This document shows positions 18,465 through 27,243 of a DNA stretch of 64,000 bases, one piece after another (position 1 is the stretch's first letter; every line of letters begins with the position of its first letter). The stretch lies in contig CAJUGJ010000002.1 in NCBI GenBank assembly GCA_910586015.1, positions 124,001 to 188,000 of the forward strand, written 5' to 3'. The notes beneath the pieces are model-generated. The model saw only the letters and a program-made list of their open reading frames with translations, had not been told where the DNA came from and searched no databases. Source of the DNA: an uncultured Lachnospiraceae bacterium (GTDB lineage Bacteria; Bacillota; Clostridia; Lachnospirales; Lachnospiraceae). A program made the position numbers and the translations under genes.

Positions 18465-19397
18465 CTACCATGTTTCTGGAAATTCTCCTACCATTTTTAT
18501 TTCTGGTTCAAGAAGAATACCTGATTGTTCTTTTACTCTTTGTTGTATCATTCGCATCAGACAAATTACATCTTGAGATGTAGCTTCCCCTGTATTAATA
18601 ACAAAACCACAATGTTTTTCGGAAACTTGTGCTCCCCCAACCTTAACACCTTTTAGTCCTGCTTCCATAATCAATTTTCCTGCATAATTACCTTCTGGGC
18701 GTTTAAATGTACTTCCAGCACTTGGATATTCTAATGGCTGTTTTTCCTTTCGTGTTTGAGCATATTGATTGATTTGAGCTTTGATCTGTTCTTTTTGTCC
18801 TTTTTTTAGTAAAAATACTGCTCGTAGTACAACGTCAGAAATGTTTTGAAATATACTGGTTCGATAGCCATATTGTAACTGCTGTTTTTGTAATGTCTTT
18901 TCCTGTCCAAATTCATCTAACACATCTACAGAAACTAAAAAATCTTTTATTTCACTGCCATAAGCACCTGCATTCATTACAACTGCTCCACCAAAACTTC
19001 CTGGAATTCCAGTAGCAAATTCCAGTCCTTCCAAACCTGCTTCTGCTGCAAATAAAGAAATTTTAGAAAGTGGCAGATCTGCGTCGGCTGATAATAAGAT
19101 TCCCCTTTTTTCTTCTTGTAACTTTGGTAAAGTTTTGAATTCATTATGAATAACTACTCCTCGAAATCCCCGATCAGAAACTAGCAAATTACTTCCATTT
19201 CCCAAAATCATATAAGGTACTTTCTCTTGTTTACATAAAAGTAAGAGGTCTTTTAACTCTCTCGTGCATGATGGTACTGCAAAATAATCTGCAGGACCAC
19301 CGATTCGAAATGTAGTATGTCTGCTCAATGGTTCATTTTTCTGCACGCCTTTCGCCTTTAGAATACGTGTTAATTCTCGATAAAATAAATCCTCCAT
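18465..19397 (-). CDS. murB: UDP-N-acetylmuramate dehydrogenase
   Basis: MurB reduces UDP-GlcNAc-enolpyruvate to UDP-MurNAc with NADPH and FAD in the cytoplasm. The 310-residue product has TTFRIGGPADYF and ILGNGSNLLVSD (FAD binding), ATGIPGSFGGAVVMNAGAYG, SAGSTFKRPEGNYAGKLI with the catalytic serine, and HCGFVINTGEAT near the C-terminus. Length and motifs are those of the shorter type II MurB typical of Firmicutes. GGGAGTAAAAAG precedes the ATG. About 180 bases of non-coding DNA separate it from the glucokinase gene. rapZ begins directly after its stop. Confidence 0.96.
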   Translation of the reverse strand: MEDLFYRELTRILKAKGVQKNEPLSRHTTFRIGGPADYFAVPSCTRELKDLLLLCKQEKVPYMILGNGSNLLVSDRGFRGVVIHNEFKTLPKLQEEKRGILLSADADLPLSKISLFAAEAGLEGLEFATGIPGSFGGAVVMNAGAYGSEIKDFLVSVDVLDEFGQEKTLQKQQLQYGYRTSIFQNISDVVLRAVFLLKKGQKEQIKAQINQYAQTRKEKQPLEYPSAGSTFKRPEGNYAGKLIMEAGLKGVKVGGAQVSEKHCGFVINTGEATSQDVICLMRMIQQRVKEQSGILLEPEIKMVGEFPETW

Positions 19398-19579
19398 CTT
19401 TTTACTCCCATTCTTTATGGCAACTCCGAACAGATGCAGAACCGAAGCCTTTCTTAATACTTATAGCATGAATTTATGCAAATAGCTATATTTTAATGTT
19501 AGAATTTTCGTTTTTGCCATATTGTCTCAATTCACTCACTATTTACTATATGTATATCCTCTATATTTAGGGGATATTA

Positions 19580-20524
19580 CTATTTCTTTGATAAAATTAA
19601 TTTAGCACAACCATAAATTCCAGCATCATTTCCAAGTTCCGCTAAACGAAATTCTTTATTTGAAAGTGCAGATAAAATATTTTTATTATAATATTTTCGT
19701 ATTACATCAATCAAAATTGCCCCTGCCTTTGAAACACCACCACCAATAACAAATATTTGTGGATCGACTACTGCTGCTACGTGAGAAAGTGCAAGTGCTA
19801 AGTATTGTCCAAGTTCTTCCACTAACTCCATAGCTATACTATCCCCATTTTTAGCAGTGTCAAAGACATCTTTTGCAGTCAAATCTTTATATTTACGTAG
19901 AACCGATTCCTGTGTCTGTTCAGAAAGTAGTTTTTTTGCCATACGTACAATTCCAGTTGCAGAAGCATATTGCTCTAAATGTCCATGACCACCACAGCCA
20001 CATTGATCCATTTCTGTTGGATTTACTATAATATGTCCTATTTCTCCACCTGCACCATTACTACCAGCAACTACAGAACCACCGACGATCACACCTCCAC
20101 CAACACCTGTTCCAAGTGTTACCATAATAATATTTTCATAGCCTTTTCCGCCTCCCTGCCACATTTCACCTAATGCTGCTACATTGGCATCATTGGCAGC
20201 TGCTACCTTTAGTCCTGTTAATGTACTCATTTTTTCACTGACATTAAAAATACTCCATCCTAAATTTGCACATTTTAAAACAGTTCCATCTTGTGTAACT
20301 GGTCCCGGTACACCAATTCCAACTCCTATTACTTCCTCATCTTTTAAATCTTTTTCCTTTATTTTTTTAAGAATAGTATCTGCTACATCTTGAGGAACCG
20401 ATTCTCCATGATTTTCTCTATTTGTTGGAATCTCCCACTTTTCTTTTAATTCTCCCTCTTTTGTAAAAAGTCCACATTTTATAGAAGTTCCTCCAATATC
20501 AATTCCAAAGCAATACTGCTGCAT
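19580..20524 (-). CDS. ROK family glucokinase
   Basis: It phosphorylates glucose with ATP in the cytoplasm. The 314-residue product has the phosphate-binding FGIDIGGTSIKCGLF, GVGIGVPGPV, LGTGVGGGVIVGG, and the ROK zinc region at about 173-182. That region reads CGCGGHGH, where most ROK proteins have CxCGxxGC, so the last cysteine ligand is His; codons CAT GGA CAT are clear. His could still bind zinc. The gene is 16 bases downstream of hprK, which puts glucose phosphorylation beside catabolite-signalling genes. Other ROK sugars are possible, but this genomic position points to glucose. Confidence 0.9.
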   Translation of the reverse strand: MQQYCFGIDIGGTSIKCGLFTKEGELKEKWEIPTNRENHGESVPQDVADTILKKIKEKDLKDEEVIGVGIGVPGPVTQDGTVLKCANLGWSIFNVSEKMSTLTGLKVAAANDANVAALGEMWQGGGKGYENIIMVTLGTGVGGGVIVGGSVVAGSNGAGGEIGHIIVNPTEMDQCGCGGHGHLEQYASATGIVRMAKKLLSEQTQESVLRKYKDLTAKDVFDTAKNGDSIAMELVEELGQYLALALSHVAAVVDPQIFVIGGGVSKAGAILIDVIRKYYNKNILSALSNKEFRLAELGNDAGIYGCAKLILSKK

Positions 20525-20540
20525 ATTTCACACTTCCCTT

Positions 20541-21467
20541 CTAATTTTTCTTCATTAAATTACTAGTAACCGTATTATATAACTCTTGGGCTGCATTATA
20601 ACCCATTTTCTTTTGACGGAAATTTACAGCTGCTGACTCACAAATCACCGCAAGATTTCTACCCGGACGGATTGGAATGTTATGGCAGACAACACGATTT
20701 CCTAAAAATTCAGTATACTGTTCTTCTAATCCTAAACGATCATATTCCTTATCTTTTACCCATTCTTCTAATTTAATTACCAAATCAATAGATTGTGTAT
20801 TTTTTACACTTTCTACTCCAAATAATGTTTTTACATTAATAATTCCAATTCCTCTAAGTTCAATAAAATGCCTTGTAATATCTGGTGCTGTACCAATTAA
20901 AGTTTCGTCACTCACTTTTTTTATCTCAACTACATCATCACTGACTAAACGGTGTCCTCTTTTTATCAACTCTAGTGCCGCTTCACTTTTACCAATTCCG
21001 CTCTCTCCCATTATTAGAATACCTTCTCCATAGACATCTACTAAAACGCCATGTATGGAAATTCTAGGAGCTAGCTCTACATTTAGCCATCTGATTACCT
21101 CTGCCATAAAAGAAGATGTTGTTTTATCTGTACGAAATAATGGCACTCCAACTTCTGTTGCAATTTTACGAATATCTTCTTTAATCTCAATTCCACGGCA
21201 GAATACAATACAAGGCATTTTAAAACTCAGTAGTTTTTTCATAATTCCTGTTCCATGATCGTCTTCCATTTTTTGCAGATAAGCATATTCTACATTCCCA
21301 ATTACCTGAACCCGATCGGAATCGAAATAATCAAAAAAACCGGTCAATTGTAATGCAGGGCGGTTTACATCAGGTTGTGTAATTTTGATACTACTAATAT
21401 CCAATTCTGGTGTACAATTTTCAAGTTTCATTTTTTCGACTAATTTACTCAGTTCAACGGTATACAT
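20541..21467 (-). CDS. hprK: HPr kinase/phosphorylase
   Basis: HPrK/P phosphorylates and dephosphorylates Ser46 of HPr and Crh, setting carbon catabolite repression in low-GC Gram-positives. The 308-residue product has an N-terminal domain, then the P-loop GESGIGKSEAALELI, the catalytic RLVSDDVVEI, and the family signature ELRGIGIINVKTLFG. The length is normal. GGAGAAGAAA precedes the ATG. Its likely target lies in the same cluster: the Ser46-containing Crh domain at the end of the WhiA fusion. A second, His15-bearing HPr should exist elsewhere in the genome if the organism uses the PTS. Confidence 0.96.
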   Translation of the reverse strand: MYTVELSKLVEKMKLENCTPELDISSIKITQPDVNRPALQLTGFFDYFDSDRVQVIGNVEYAYLQKMEDDHGTGIMKKLLSFKMPCIVFCRGIEIKEDIRKIATEVGVPLFRTDKTTSSFMAEVIRWLNVELAPRISIHGVLVDVYGEGILIMGESGIGKSEAALELIKRGHRLVSDDVVEIKKVSDETLIGTAPDITRHFIELRGIGIINVKTLFGVESVKNTQSIDLVIKLEEWVKDKEYDRLGLEEQYTEFLGNRVVCHNIPIRPGRNLAVICESAAVNFRQKKMGYNAAQELYNTVTSNLMKKN

Positions 21468-21563
21468 TTTCTTCTCCTTTTTCTATATAAATTCACGATA
21501 CTATCTTTTACTGACTTATCTTATCATATTTTTGCTGCTTAATCAACTATTCTTGTTGAGCTG

Positions 21564-23627
21564 CTATACCTTAAATTTAGACATTTCTTGTTCCATCTCT
21601 ACAGAAACTAGAGATAAGTTTTTTACACGTTCTGCAACAATACAAATTCCTTCATATTGTTCTTGTAAAGAAGAAAAGGAATCCTTTGTAAGCTCAGCAG
21701 TATTTTTAGAAATATTACTGATTCTATTAATTGCAGATACAACAGAATTATTAATTTGATACATTTCATTTACCATTTCTTCTATTTTTTGAATAGAACT
21801 TGTAGTTTTAGAATTCATTTCCTCTAATTTATCAAATGTCTGACCTACTATCATAACAGCTTTCATTTGATTTATCATCTTTTCCTGCATTTCTTTTATA
21901 TTTCCTACTGTATTATCAATATCTTTACAAAATTCTTGAATAATTTGTTCGATATCTTTTGCTGCAACTGTAGAGTCTGATGCCAACTTACCAATAGATT
22001 TTGCTACGACAGCAAATCCTTGTTCTCCCGATCTAGCTGCTTCAATACTTGCATTAAGTGATAACAATTTTGTTTGAGAGGAAATCTTTTGAATTGTAGT
22101 GACAATTTCTGAAATCCTTTTTGACTGTTCTTCTAGCTTTATAATTTTTTTATAAGAATCTTTCATCATCTGAGTTGTTATTTCGTTTTGTTTGCTTAAT
22201 TCCTCTATATTTTTTATTCCCTGTTTTCGAAGTTCTATTGATAATTTATTGTCCGTTATTAATAATTCACTTTTCTCTCTTAATTGTGTAAATCTTTTTT
22301 CCATCTGTTCTGTATGTATTATTACCTGTTTTACATCTTGATTTTGACTATCTGTTCCTTGAGAAATTTCATGTACTGATTCACGAATACAACCAATCTT
22401 TTTCTCTATATCTACTAAATGACTAGAACTTTGAATTACTCCTTTTGTAAATATAGTAATTTTACTTAAAATACCTGATATCTTTGTGATCATACGATTA
22501 AAACTTTTTGATAAAGTTCCAAGCTCATTATTACTATTCTCCTCTGCCTGTATTGAAAAATCTCCATCAGAAGCATTTTTTACTAATTTATTTAATGTTA
22601 TGATTGGTTTTGTCAATTTTTGTGTCTGTATAATAATTATTATAATAGCTCCTGAAATTGCAACTGATACAATGAATACTAAAATGAAAATCATTCTATT
22701 TAATAATGCTTTTGCAGTTGACTTTTCTTGAAGTGTAATAATAGACCAAGAATCAGACTCTCCCTTTAACGTAATCGGTGCATAGCTTACATAATAATCC
22801 TTTTCCTGATCTGTAATCTCTTTTACTCCGCTATTTCCTGTCATAACCTCTTTAATAATATTCTGATAATCTTTTGAAATTTCAAAGTTTTGTTCTTCTG
22901 TTACAATATTTCCATTTGTATCGATATGTATTTTACCATCATTATCTTTAAGAGAAACTGTTTTTGTAAGTGTTTTGTAGTTATATTGTTCCTGAATTTG
23001 AATGCTTTCTGGATGTGCTACTACAACACCCTCTCCATCAATAATAAAAGAAATTACCTTTCGTTTTGTATCCGAATATTTATCAATCATACCTTGTAGA
23101 TAATCCAATTTTAAATCAGCAGCAAAGACGCCAATAAATTCATTTTCTTGATACATTGGGAAAAAAATCGAGGCACAGGGCATACCTGTGTTGACTGAAT
23201 AATAAGACTGAGAAATAAATGCCTTTCTTTGTTCCATCATTTGAACAAACCACCAACGATTAGAACGATCTGCTAATGTTCCTGAAGAACGTCCTGTCTG
23301 CATTCCATCTGTTCCTTGTATATAAAGTAATTCTAAATAGGGATTTCGTTTTGTACAGTCTTTTAAAATAGAGGTTTGTATCTCTGTCTGCATAGTAAGA
23401 ATACTTGGATTTGTCGCCAGTTCTTCTGTCACCATATATGCAGCATCTACAAAAATTTTAATACTTTCTGCAATAAGTTCTGCCTGATCTCGATTTCTAC
23501 TTTGAATTTCTTTTTCATGAAGGGATGTAAAAAATATGGCTATAATGATAACTAATACCATAGCAAGTAACACTACTATTGTAATCATTGGTATTAACAT
23601 CTGTCTAAAAATACTTTTATTTTTCAT
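21564..23627 (-). CDS. Methyl-accepting chemotaxis protein with double-Cache sensor
   Basis: The 687-residue transmembrane receptor has a first membrane helix at about 10-33, an extracellular dCache-type sensor to about 305, and a second helix at about 309-333. A HAMP domain follows (KPIITLNKLVKNASDGDFSI), then a long cytoplasmic coiled coil with the signalling hairpin (QTKLLSLNASIEAARSGEQG). The membrane-distal Cache part contains RSNRWWFVQMM, then a YY and a later AADLKLDYL. This resembles the R-W-Y...D pattern of amino-acid-binding dCache domains; the ligand is inference. No C-terminal CheR-tether pentapeptide is seen. Other che genes are absent here. It has its own promoter. Confidence 0.93.
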   Translation of the reverse strand: MKNKSIFRQMLIPMITIVVLLAMVLVIIIAIFFTSLHEKEIQSRNRDQAELIAESIKIFVDAAYMVTEELATNPSILTMQTEIQTSILKDCTKRNPYLELLYIQGTDGMQTGRSSGTLADRSNRWWFVQMMEQRKAFISQSYYSVNTGMPCASIFFPMYQENEFIGVFAADLKLDYLQGMIDKYSDTKRKVISFIIDGEGVVVAHPESIQIQEQYNYKTLTKTVSLKDNDGKIHIDTNGNIVTEEQNFEISKDYQNIIKEVMTGNSGVKEITDQEKDYYVSYAPITLKGESDSWSIITLQEKSTAKALLNRMIFILVFIVSVAISGAIIIIIIQTQKLTKPIITLNKLVKNASDGDFSIQAEENSNNELGTLSKSFNRMITKISGILSKITIFTKGVIQSSSHLVDIEKKIGCIRESVHEISQGTDSQNQDVKQVIIHTEQMEKRFTQLREKSELLITDNKLSIELRKQGIKNIEELSKQNEITTQMMKDSYKKIIKLEEQSKRISEIVTTIQKISSQTKLLSLNASIEAARSGEQGFAVVAKSIGKLASDSTVAAKDIEQIIQEFCKDIDNTVGNIKEMQEKMINQMKAVMIVGQTFDKLEEMNSKTTSSIQKIEEMVNEMYQINNSVVSAINRISNISKNTAELTKDSFSSLQEQYEGICIVAERVKNLSLVSVEMEQEMSKFKV

Positions 23628-23643
23628 ATTTGTTTCTCCTTAT

Positions 23644-23657
23644 GTGTTCAAGAACAC
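23644..23657. repeat. Perfect palindrome in the chemoreceptor 5' region
   Basis: GTGTTCAAGAACAC is a perfect 14-base palindrome between the chemoreceptor promoter and its ribosome binding site. The two-base centre makes a poor RNA hairpin, so an operator is possible. No protein can be assigned. Confidence 0.5.
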
Positions 23658-23679
23658 TATTGGTATTCTTGCAATTTTT

Positions 23680-23708
23680 ATTATATCGTATCAAAATAAG
23701 GAGTGCAA
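23680..23708 (-). promoter_or_regulatory. Promoter of the chemoreceptor gene
   Basis: The minus strand has TTGCAC (23708-23703), 17 bases, and TATAAT (23685-23680). Confidence 0.65.
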
Positions 23709-23776
23709 CGAAAAATTCATTATAGTATCCTTGGAACGATTCTAAGATGAATTCATAGATTAAAGCTAGGAATTGA

Positions 23777-23805
23777 TTGACACTTTTCTAAGTTTATGTT
23801 AGGAT
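23777..23805 (+). promoter_or_regulatory. Promoter of glmS
   Basis: TTGACA (23777-23782), a 17-base spacer and TAGGAT (23800-23805) lie 36 bases before the glmS ATG. The short leader leaves no room for a glmS ribozyme. Confidence 0.7.
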
Positions 23806-23841
23806 ATTTTTTTAAATTAAATATAGAAAGGAATGAAGGTT

Positions 23842-25674
23842 ATGTGTGGTATTATCGGATTCGCTGGTTATAAAAATGCTCCAGAAGCTCTGTTAAATGG
23901 ATTATCCGAATTAGAATATCGTGGTTATGACAGTGCTGGAATTGCCTGTTTTTCTAACGGAGTTATTAAGGTTTTAAAGTCTGTGGGAAAAGTTTCTAAT
24001 CTGCGTAAAGAACTCCCACCTGATTTAGTTTCTTTTTGTGGTATTGGTCACACACGTTGGGCAACTCATGGTGGTGTTTCTAAAGTAAATGCCCACCCAC
24101 ATACATTTGGTTGTGTTACTCTTATTCATAATGGAATTATCGAAAACTATCACGAACTAGAACTTACTTTAAAACAGCAGGGAAAACTTCCGATTTCCCA
24201 AACAGATAGTGAGATTGCAGCGATGTTAATTGATAGTTTTTATCAAGGTAATGCCTATACTGCCATTCGAGATGCTGTTTTACAGTTCTCTGGATCTTAT
24301 GCGTTTTGTATTATGTTTTCTGATCAACCAGAAACGATTTATTGTATTCGAAAAGGTAGCCCTCTTGTCTGTTGTTGTTCGGAACAGGGATCGGTTGTAG
24401 CTTCTGATATGGTGGCCCTATTACGTTATTCAAAAGATTATTTTGTGCTTCCAGAACTTCAGATTGCCAAAGTAACTCGAAATTCAATTTTAGTTACAGA
24501 TTTAGAGGGACAAGAATGTATTCCAAAATTGCTTTCTATTACATGGGATTTATCTTCTGCACAAAAAAATGGATTTAAGCATTATATGTTAAAAGAAATT
24601 TATGAACAGCCCCAATCCTTACATCGTACCCTTATGCCAAGACTGCATAAAATGGATGATTCTACTCTTTTACTTCCAGATTTTAAGGAAGATCATATTC
24701 CTGATTCTCTTTTTTCCAATGTAAATCGTATTATTATTACTGCCTGTGGAACAGCTATGCACGCTGGATTGATTGGAAGAATTTTGTTAGAACGTCTTCT
24801 TCGAATTCCTGTCAGTGTAGAAATTGCTTCTGAGTTTCGCTATGAAAATCCAATCTTAGATAAATATACTCTTGTCATTACTGTTTCCCAGTCTGGAGAA
24901 ACTGCAGATACATTAGCTGCCCTTCGGCTTGCAAAAAATTTAGGAGCAAAGACTCTTTCTATTGTTAATGTAAAGGGATCTTCGATAGCAAGAGAAAGTA
25001 ATGCTGTATTTTATACTCATGCTGGTCCTGAAATTGCTGTTGCTAGTACAAAAGCCTATACTGCCCAATTAGCTGCTTTTTATCTTATTGCATTTCGTTT
25101 TGCATATTTAACAAAACTTCAGACCAAGGCACAATGTGCTGAACTCTCCTCAAAACTTTTTCATATTATTCCAGATGTGGAACAGGTTTTAATGCTTGCA
25201 GATAAAGTTAAAAAAATCAGCCGAAATCTCGTTTCTGCCACTGATCTTTTTTTTATCGGAAGAGGTCTCGATTATGCCCTCTCTTGTGAGGGTTCCATTA
25301 AATTAAAAGAAATTACTTATATTCATTCCGAAGCCTATGCTGCTGGAGAGTTAAAACATGGAACTCTTTCTCTTGTTACAGAAGGTGTTCCTGTTATTGC
25401 ACTTGTCACTCAGCCTGACGTCTTTTCTAAAATGATTTCCAATATCAAAGAAGTACGTGCAAGGGGTGCATTTGTTATTTGTATTACTACACAAGACATG
25501 GTTATTGATCCAACACTTTATGATCAAAAACTTATTTTGCCACCAATCGATCCTTTATTTACACCATTTTGTGCTGCTGTTCTTTTGCAATTACTTGCTT
25601 ATTATACTTCTCTTCTTCGTGGTCTAGATGTAGATCAACCAAGAAACTTAGCAAAATCTGTAACTGTAGAATAA
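23842..25674 (+). CDS. glmS: Glutamine-fructose-6-phosphate aminotransferase (isomerizing)
   Basis: GlmS makes glucosamine 6-phosphate from fructose 6-phosphate and glutamine, the entry to amino-sugar and peptidoglycan synthesis. I start at the ATG at 23842, because the mature protein must begin with the catalytic Cys (MCGIIGFAGY); an ATG nine bases earlier would block this. The 610-residue product has the glutaminase domain (HTRWATHGG, GNIIENYHELE-like IHNGIIENYHELE) and two SIS domains (ACGTAMHAG, SQSGETADT, ASTKAYTAQ). The C-terminus, LAKSVTVE, is intact. It is the only plus-strand gene of this half of the window and is convergent with galM. No ribozyme core is visible upstream. Confidence 0.97.
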   Translation: MCGIIGFAGYKNAPEALLNGLSELEYRGYDSAGIACFSNGVIKVLKSVGKVSNLRKELPPDLVSFCGIGHTRWATHGGVSKVNAHPHTFGCVTLIHNGIIENYHELELTLKQQGKLPISQTDSEIAAMLIDSFYQGNAYTAIRDAVLQFSGSYAFCIMFSDQPETIYCIRKGSPLVCCCSEQGSVVASDMVALLRYSKDYFVLPELQIAKVTRNSILVTDLEGQECIPKLLSITWDLSSAQKNGFKHYMLKEIYEQPQSLHRTLMPRLHKMDDSTLLLPDFKEDHIPDSLFSNVNRIIITACGTAMHAGLIGRILLERLLRIPVSVEIASEFRYENPILDKYTLVITVSQSGETADTLAALRLAKNLGAKTLSIVNVKGSSIARESNAVFYTHAGPEIAVASTKAYTAQLAAFYLIAFRFAYLTKLQTKAQCAELSSKLFHIIPDVEQVLMLADKVKKISRNLVSATDLFFIGRGLDYALSCEGSIKLKEITYIHSEAYAAGELKHGTLSLVTEGVPVIALVTQPDVFSKMISNIKEVRARGAFVICITTQDMVIDPTLYDQKLILPPIDPLFTPFCAAVLLQLLAYYTSLLRGLDVDQPRNLAKSVTVE

Positions 25675-25685
25675 TTTTAACATAA

Positions 25686-25713
25686 AAAGAGTGGTATAAA
25701 ATAGCCACTCTTT
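25686..25713. terminator. Bidirectional terminator between glmS and galM
   Basis: AAAGAGTGG (25686-25694) and CCACTCTTT (25705-25713) flank a 10-base loop, with A and T runs outside. It lies 12 bases after glmS and 16 bases after the galM stop, serving both convergent genes. Confidence 0.85.
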
Positions 25714-25728
25714 CTTACAAAAATTCTT

Positions 25729-26790
25729 TTATTTCACATTAAATTTATAGATTGTAGTACTTTTAAACTCTTCTTTAGCAGCTAATCTTCCACTTGGTAC
25801 ATTTTTCATATTAATGGAATTTGGATAGAACTGAGTTTCAAAACAAATTCCAGACCTTGATGGATACTTACGACCACCTTTTCCATGATCTTCCTTTGGA
25901 AGAAAATTAGAAGAATAAAATTGTAATCCTGGAAGATCTGTAAATACTTCCATTAAACGTCCACTTTTTTCTTCCCATAACTCTGCTACTTTCTGTACTT
26001 CACCTCGTTTCGTATGAAGTACAAAATTTTGATCATATCCATTTCCATAATGAAGAGCTGGAAAATCGGCATCAATCTCTTTACCAATTTCCTTAAACTC
26101 TCTAAAATCTAATGGAGTCCCTGCAACATCTGCAAATATACCTGTTGGAATCAATTCAGAATCTGTTTCTGTGTACTGATCTGCAAAAATCCTCACTTTA
26201 TGCTTTAATACACTTTCTGAGTCTTCTCCCTCCAGATTAAAATAACTATGGTTTGTAAAATTGATTACAGTATCTTTATCACTTACTGCAAAATATTCAA
26301 TTTTTAATTCATTTTTTTCTGTTAGAGAATATGTCACTGATACCTCTAAATTTCCCGGAAATCCCTGTTCCATATCAGGACTTACTCTGGAAAATTTAAC
26401 AAACCCACCATCTTCTCCATCTTGACATTGTGTTTGATACATATATTTATTATAACTATTACTTCCACTATGTAAACAGTTTTTTCCATCATTTTGTTCT
26501 AAATGATATTCTATTTCATTGACAACAAACTTTGCGTCTGCAATTCGATTTGCATGACGTCCTAAAAAAGAACCGTATGCTGGAGGATTCACTTCATACC
26601 CTGATACATCATCATATCCAAGTACAACATCTTTTAAAATCCCCTGTTTATCTGGTACATAGATCTCGACAATATTTGCCCCATAATCTGTAAAAGATAC
26701 TTTCATTCCATTTTGATTAGAAATGGTATAAAGTGTTGCTTGTTTGTTATCTTTTGTTATACCAAATGGTTTCTTGGTTAGAAAACTCAT
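25729..26790 (-). CDS. galM: Aldose 1-epimerase (mutarotase)
   Basis: It interconverts alpha and beta anomers of aldoses such as galactose. The 353-residue product has GSFLGRHANRIADAKF, the active-site histidine segment FTNHSYFNLEGE, the aspartate/histidine region HYGNGYDQNFVL, and the catalytic glutamate in GICFETQFYPNS. Length and motif order fit GalM. AAAGGAGATAAAAGG precedes the ATG. No leloir-pathway genes (galK, galT) are nearby. A terminator separates it from the cold-shock gene upstream. Confidence 0.93.
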   Translation of the reverse strand: MSFLTKKPFGITKDNKQATLYTISNQNGMKVSFTDYGANIVEIYVPDKQGILKDVVLGYDDVSGYEVNPPAYGSFLGRHANRIADAKFVVNEIEYHLEQNDGKNCLHSGSNSYNKYMYQTQCQDGEDGGFVKFSRVSPDMEQGFPGNLEVSVTYSLTEKNELKIEYFAVSDKDTVINFTNHSYFNLEGEDSESVLKHKVRIFADQYTETDSELIPTGIFADVAGTPLDFREFKEIGKEIDADFPALHYGNGYDQNFVLHTKRGEVQKVAELWEEKSGRLMEVFTDLPGLQFYSSNFLPKEDHGKGGRKYPSRSGICFETQFYPNSINMKNVPSGRLAAKEEFKSTTIYKFNVK

Positions 26791-26811
26791 CCTTTTATCT
26801 CCTTTTTGCTA

Positions 26812-26840
26812 TAAAGAAAGGAGCTGTTGCAAACAGCCCC
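26812..26840 (-). terminator. Terminator after the cold-shock gene
   Basis: GGAGCTGTT (26820-26828) pairs with AACAGCCCC (26832-26840), with one mismatch, and a TTTCTTTAT stretch follows on the minus strand. It is related in sequence to the hairpins at 8703 and 58084. Confidence 0.65.
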
Positions 26841-26930
26841 TGCTAATCAATTTCGTTATTACAATATACTAATTCTGCATAATATAATATATCTATATAT
26901 ATAGAAAAAGGTACACTGAAAACTTCTTGA

Positions 26931-27131
26931 TTATATTCTTGTTACGTTTGTTGCCTGTGGTCCCTTTGCTCCCTGAACAACTTCGAACTCTACTTCCTGA
27001 CCCTCTTCTAAAGACTTAAAGCCTTCCATATTGAGTCCAGAGTAATGAACGAATACATCGTTGCCCTGCTCGTCAGAGATGAAACCATAACCTTTTTGAT
27101 TGTTAAACCATTTTACTGTACCTTTGTTCAT
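26931..27131 (-). CDS. Cold-shock domain protein
   Basis: This is a small RNA/DNA chaperone of the CspA family. The 66-residue product starts MNKGTVKWFNNQKGYGFI, with RNP1 KGYGFI and RNP2 VFVHY. The start at 27131 is set by GGAGG eight bases upstream; an in-frame ATG 15 bases earlier would overlap that site. It has its own promoter, a palindrome at the start of the transcript, and a downstream terminator, so it is a single-gene unit. Confidence 0.95.
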   Translation of the reverse strand: MNKGTVKWFNNQKGYGFISDEQGNDVFVHYSGLNMEGFKSLEEGQEVEFEVVQGAKGPQATNVTRI

Positions 27132-27163
27132 GTGTAATTCCTCCAAAAAAAATATTATTTCTA

Positions 27164-27180
27164 TGTTGTAACTTACAACA
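27164..27180. promoter_or_regulatory. Palindrome at the transcription start of the cold-shock gene
   Basis: TGTTGTAACTTACAACA is a perfect 8+8 inverted repeat around one base. With the -10 box at 27186-27191, transcription should start at or next to its outer edge. It could therefore be an operator or a 5'-terminal mRNA hairpin affecting stability or temperature response. Confidence 0.6.
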
Positions 27181-27185
27181 CATTT

Positions 27186-27214
27186 ATGATACCATCTTTA
27201 TCCGAAAATGTCAA
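27186..27214 (-). promoter_or_regulatory. Promoter of the cold-shock gene
   Basis: The minus strand has a perfect TTGACA (27214-27209), a 17-base spacer, and TATCAT (27191-27186). Confidence 0.75.
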
Positions 27215-27243
27215 ATCATATTTTCAATTTTTCAAGGAAATTC

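Noticed and set aside
19398..19579. Terminator or promoter between the glucokinase gene and murB
   Set aside because: ATATCC/GGGATAT can pair weakly but no T run follows, and no -35/-10 pair with good spacing is seen; the region is left unassigned.
23640..23841. glmS ribozyme upstream of glmS
   Set aside because: The leader is only about 30 bases from the predicted start and I see no AGCGCC-type core.
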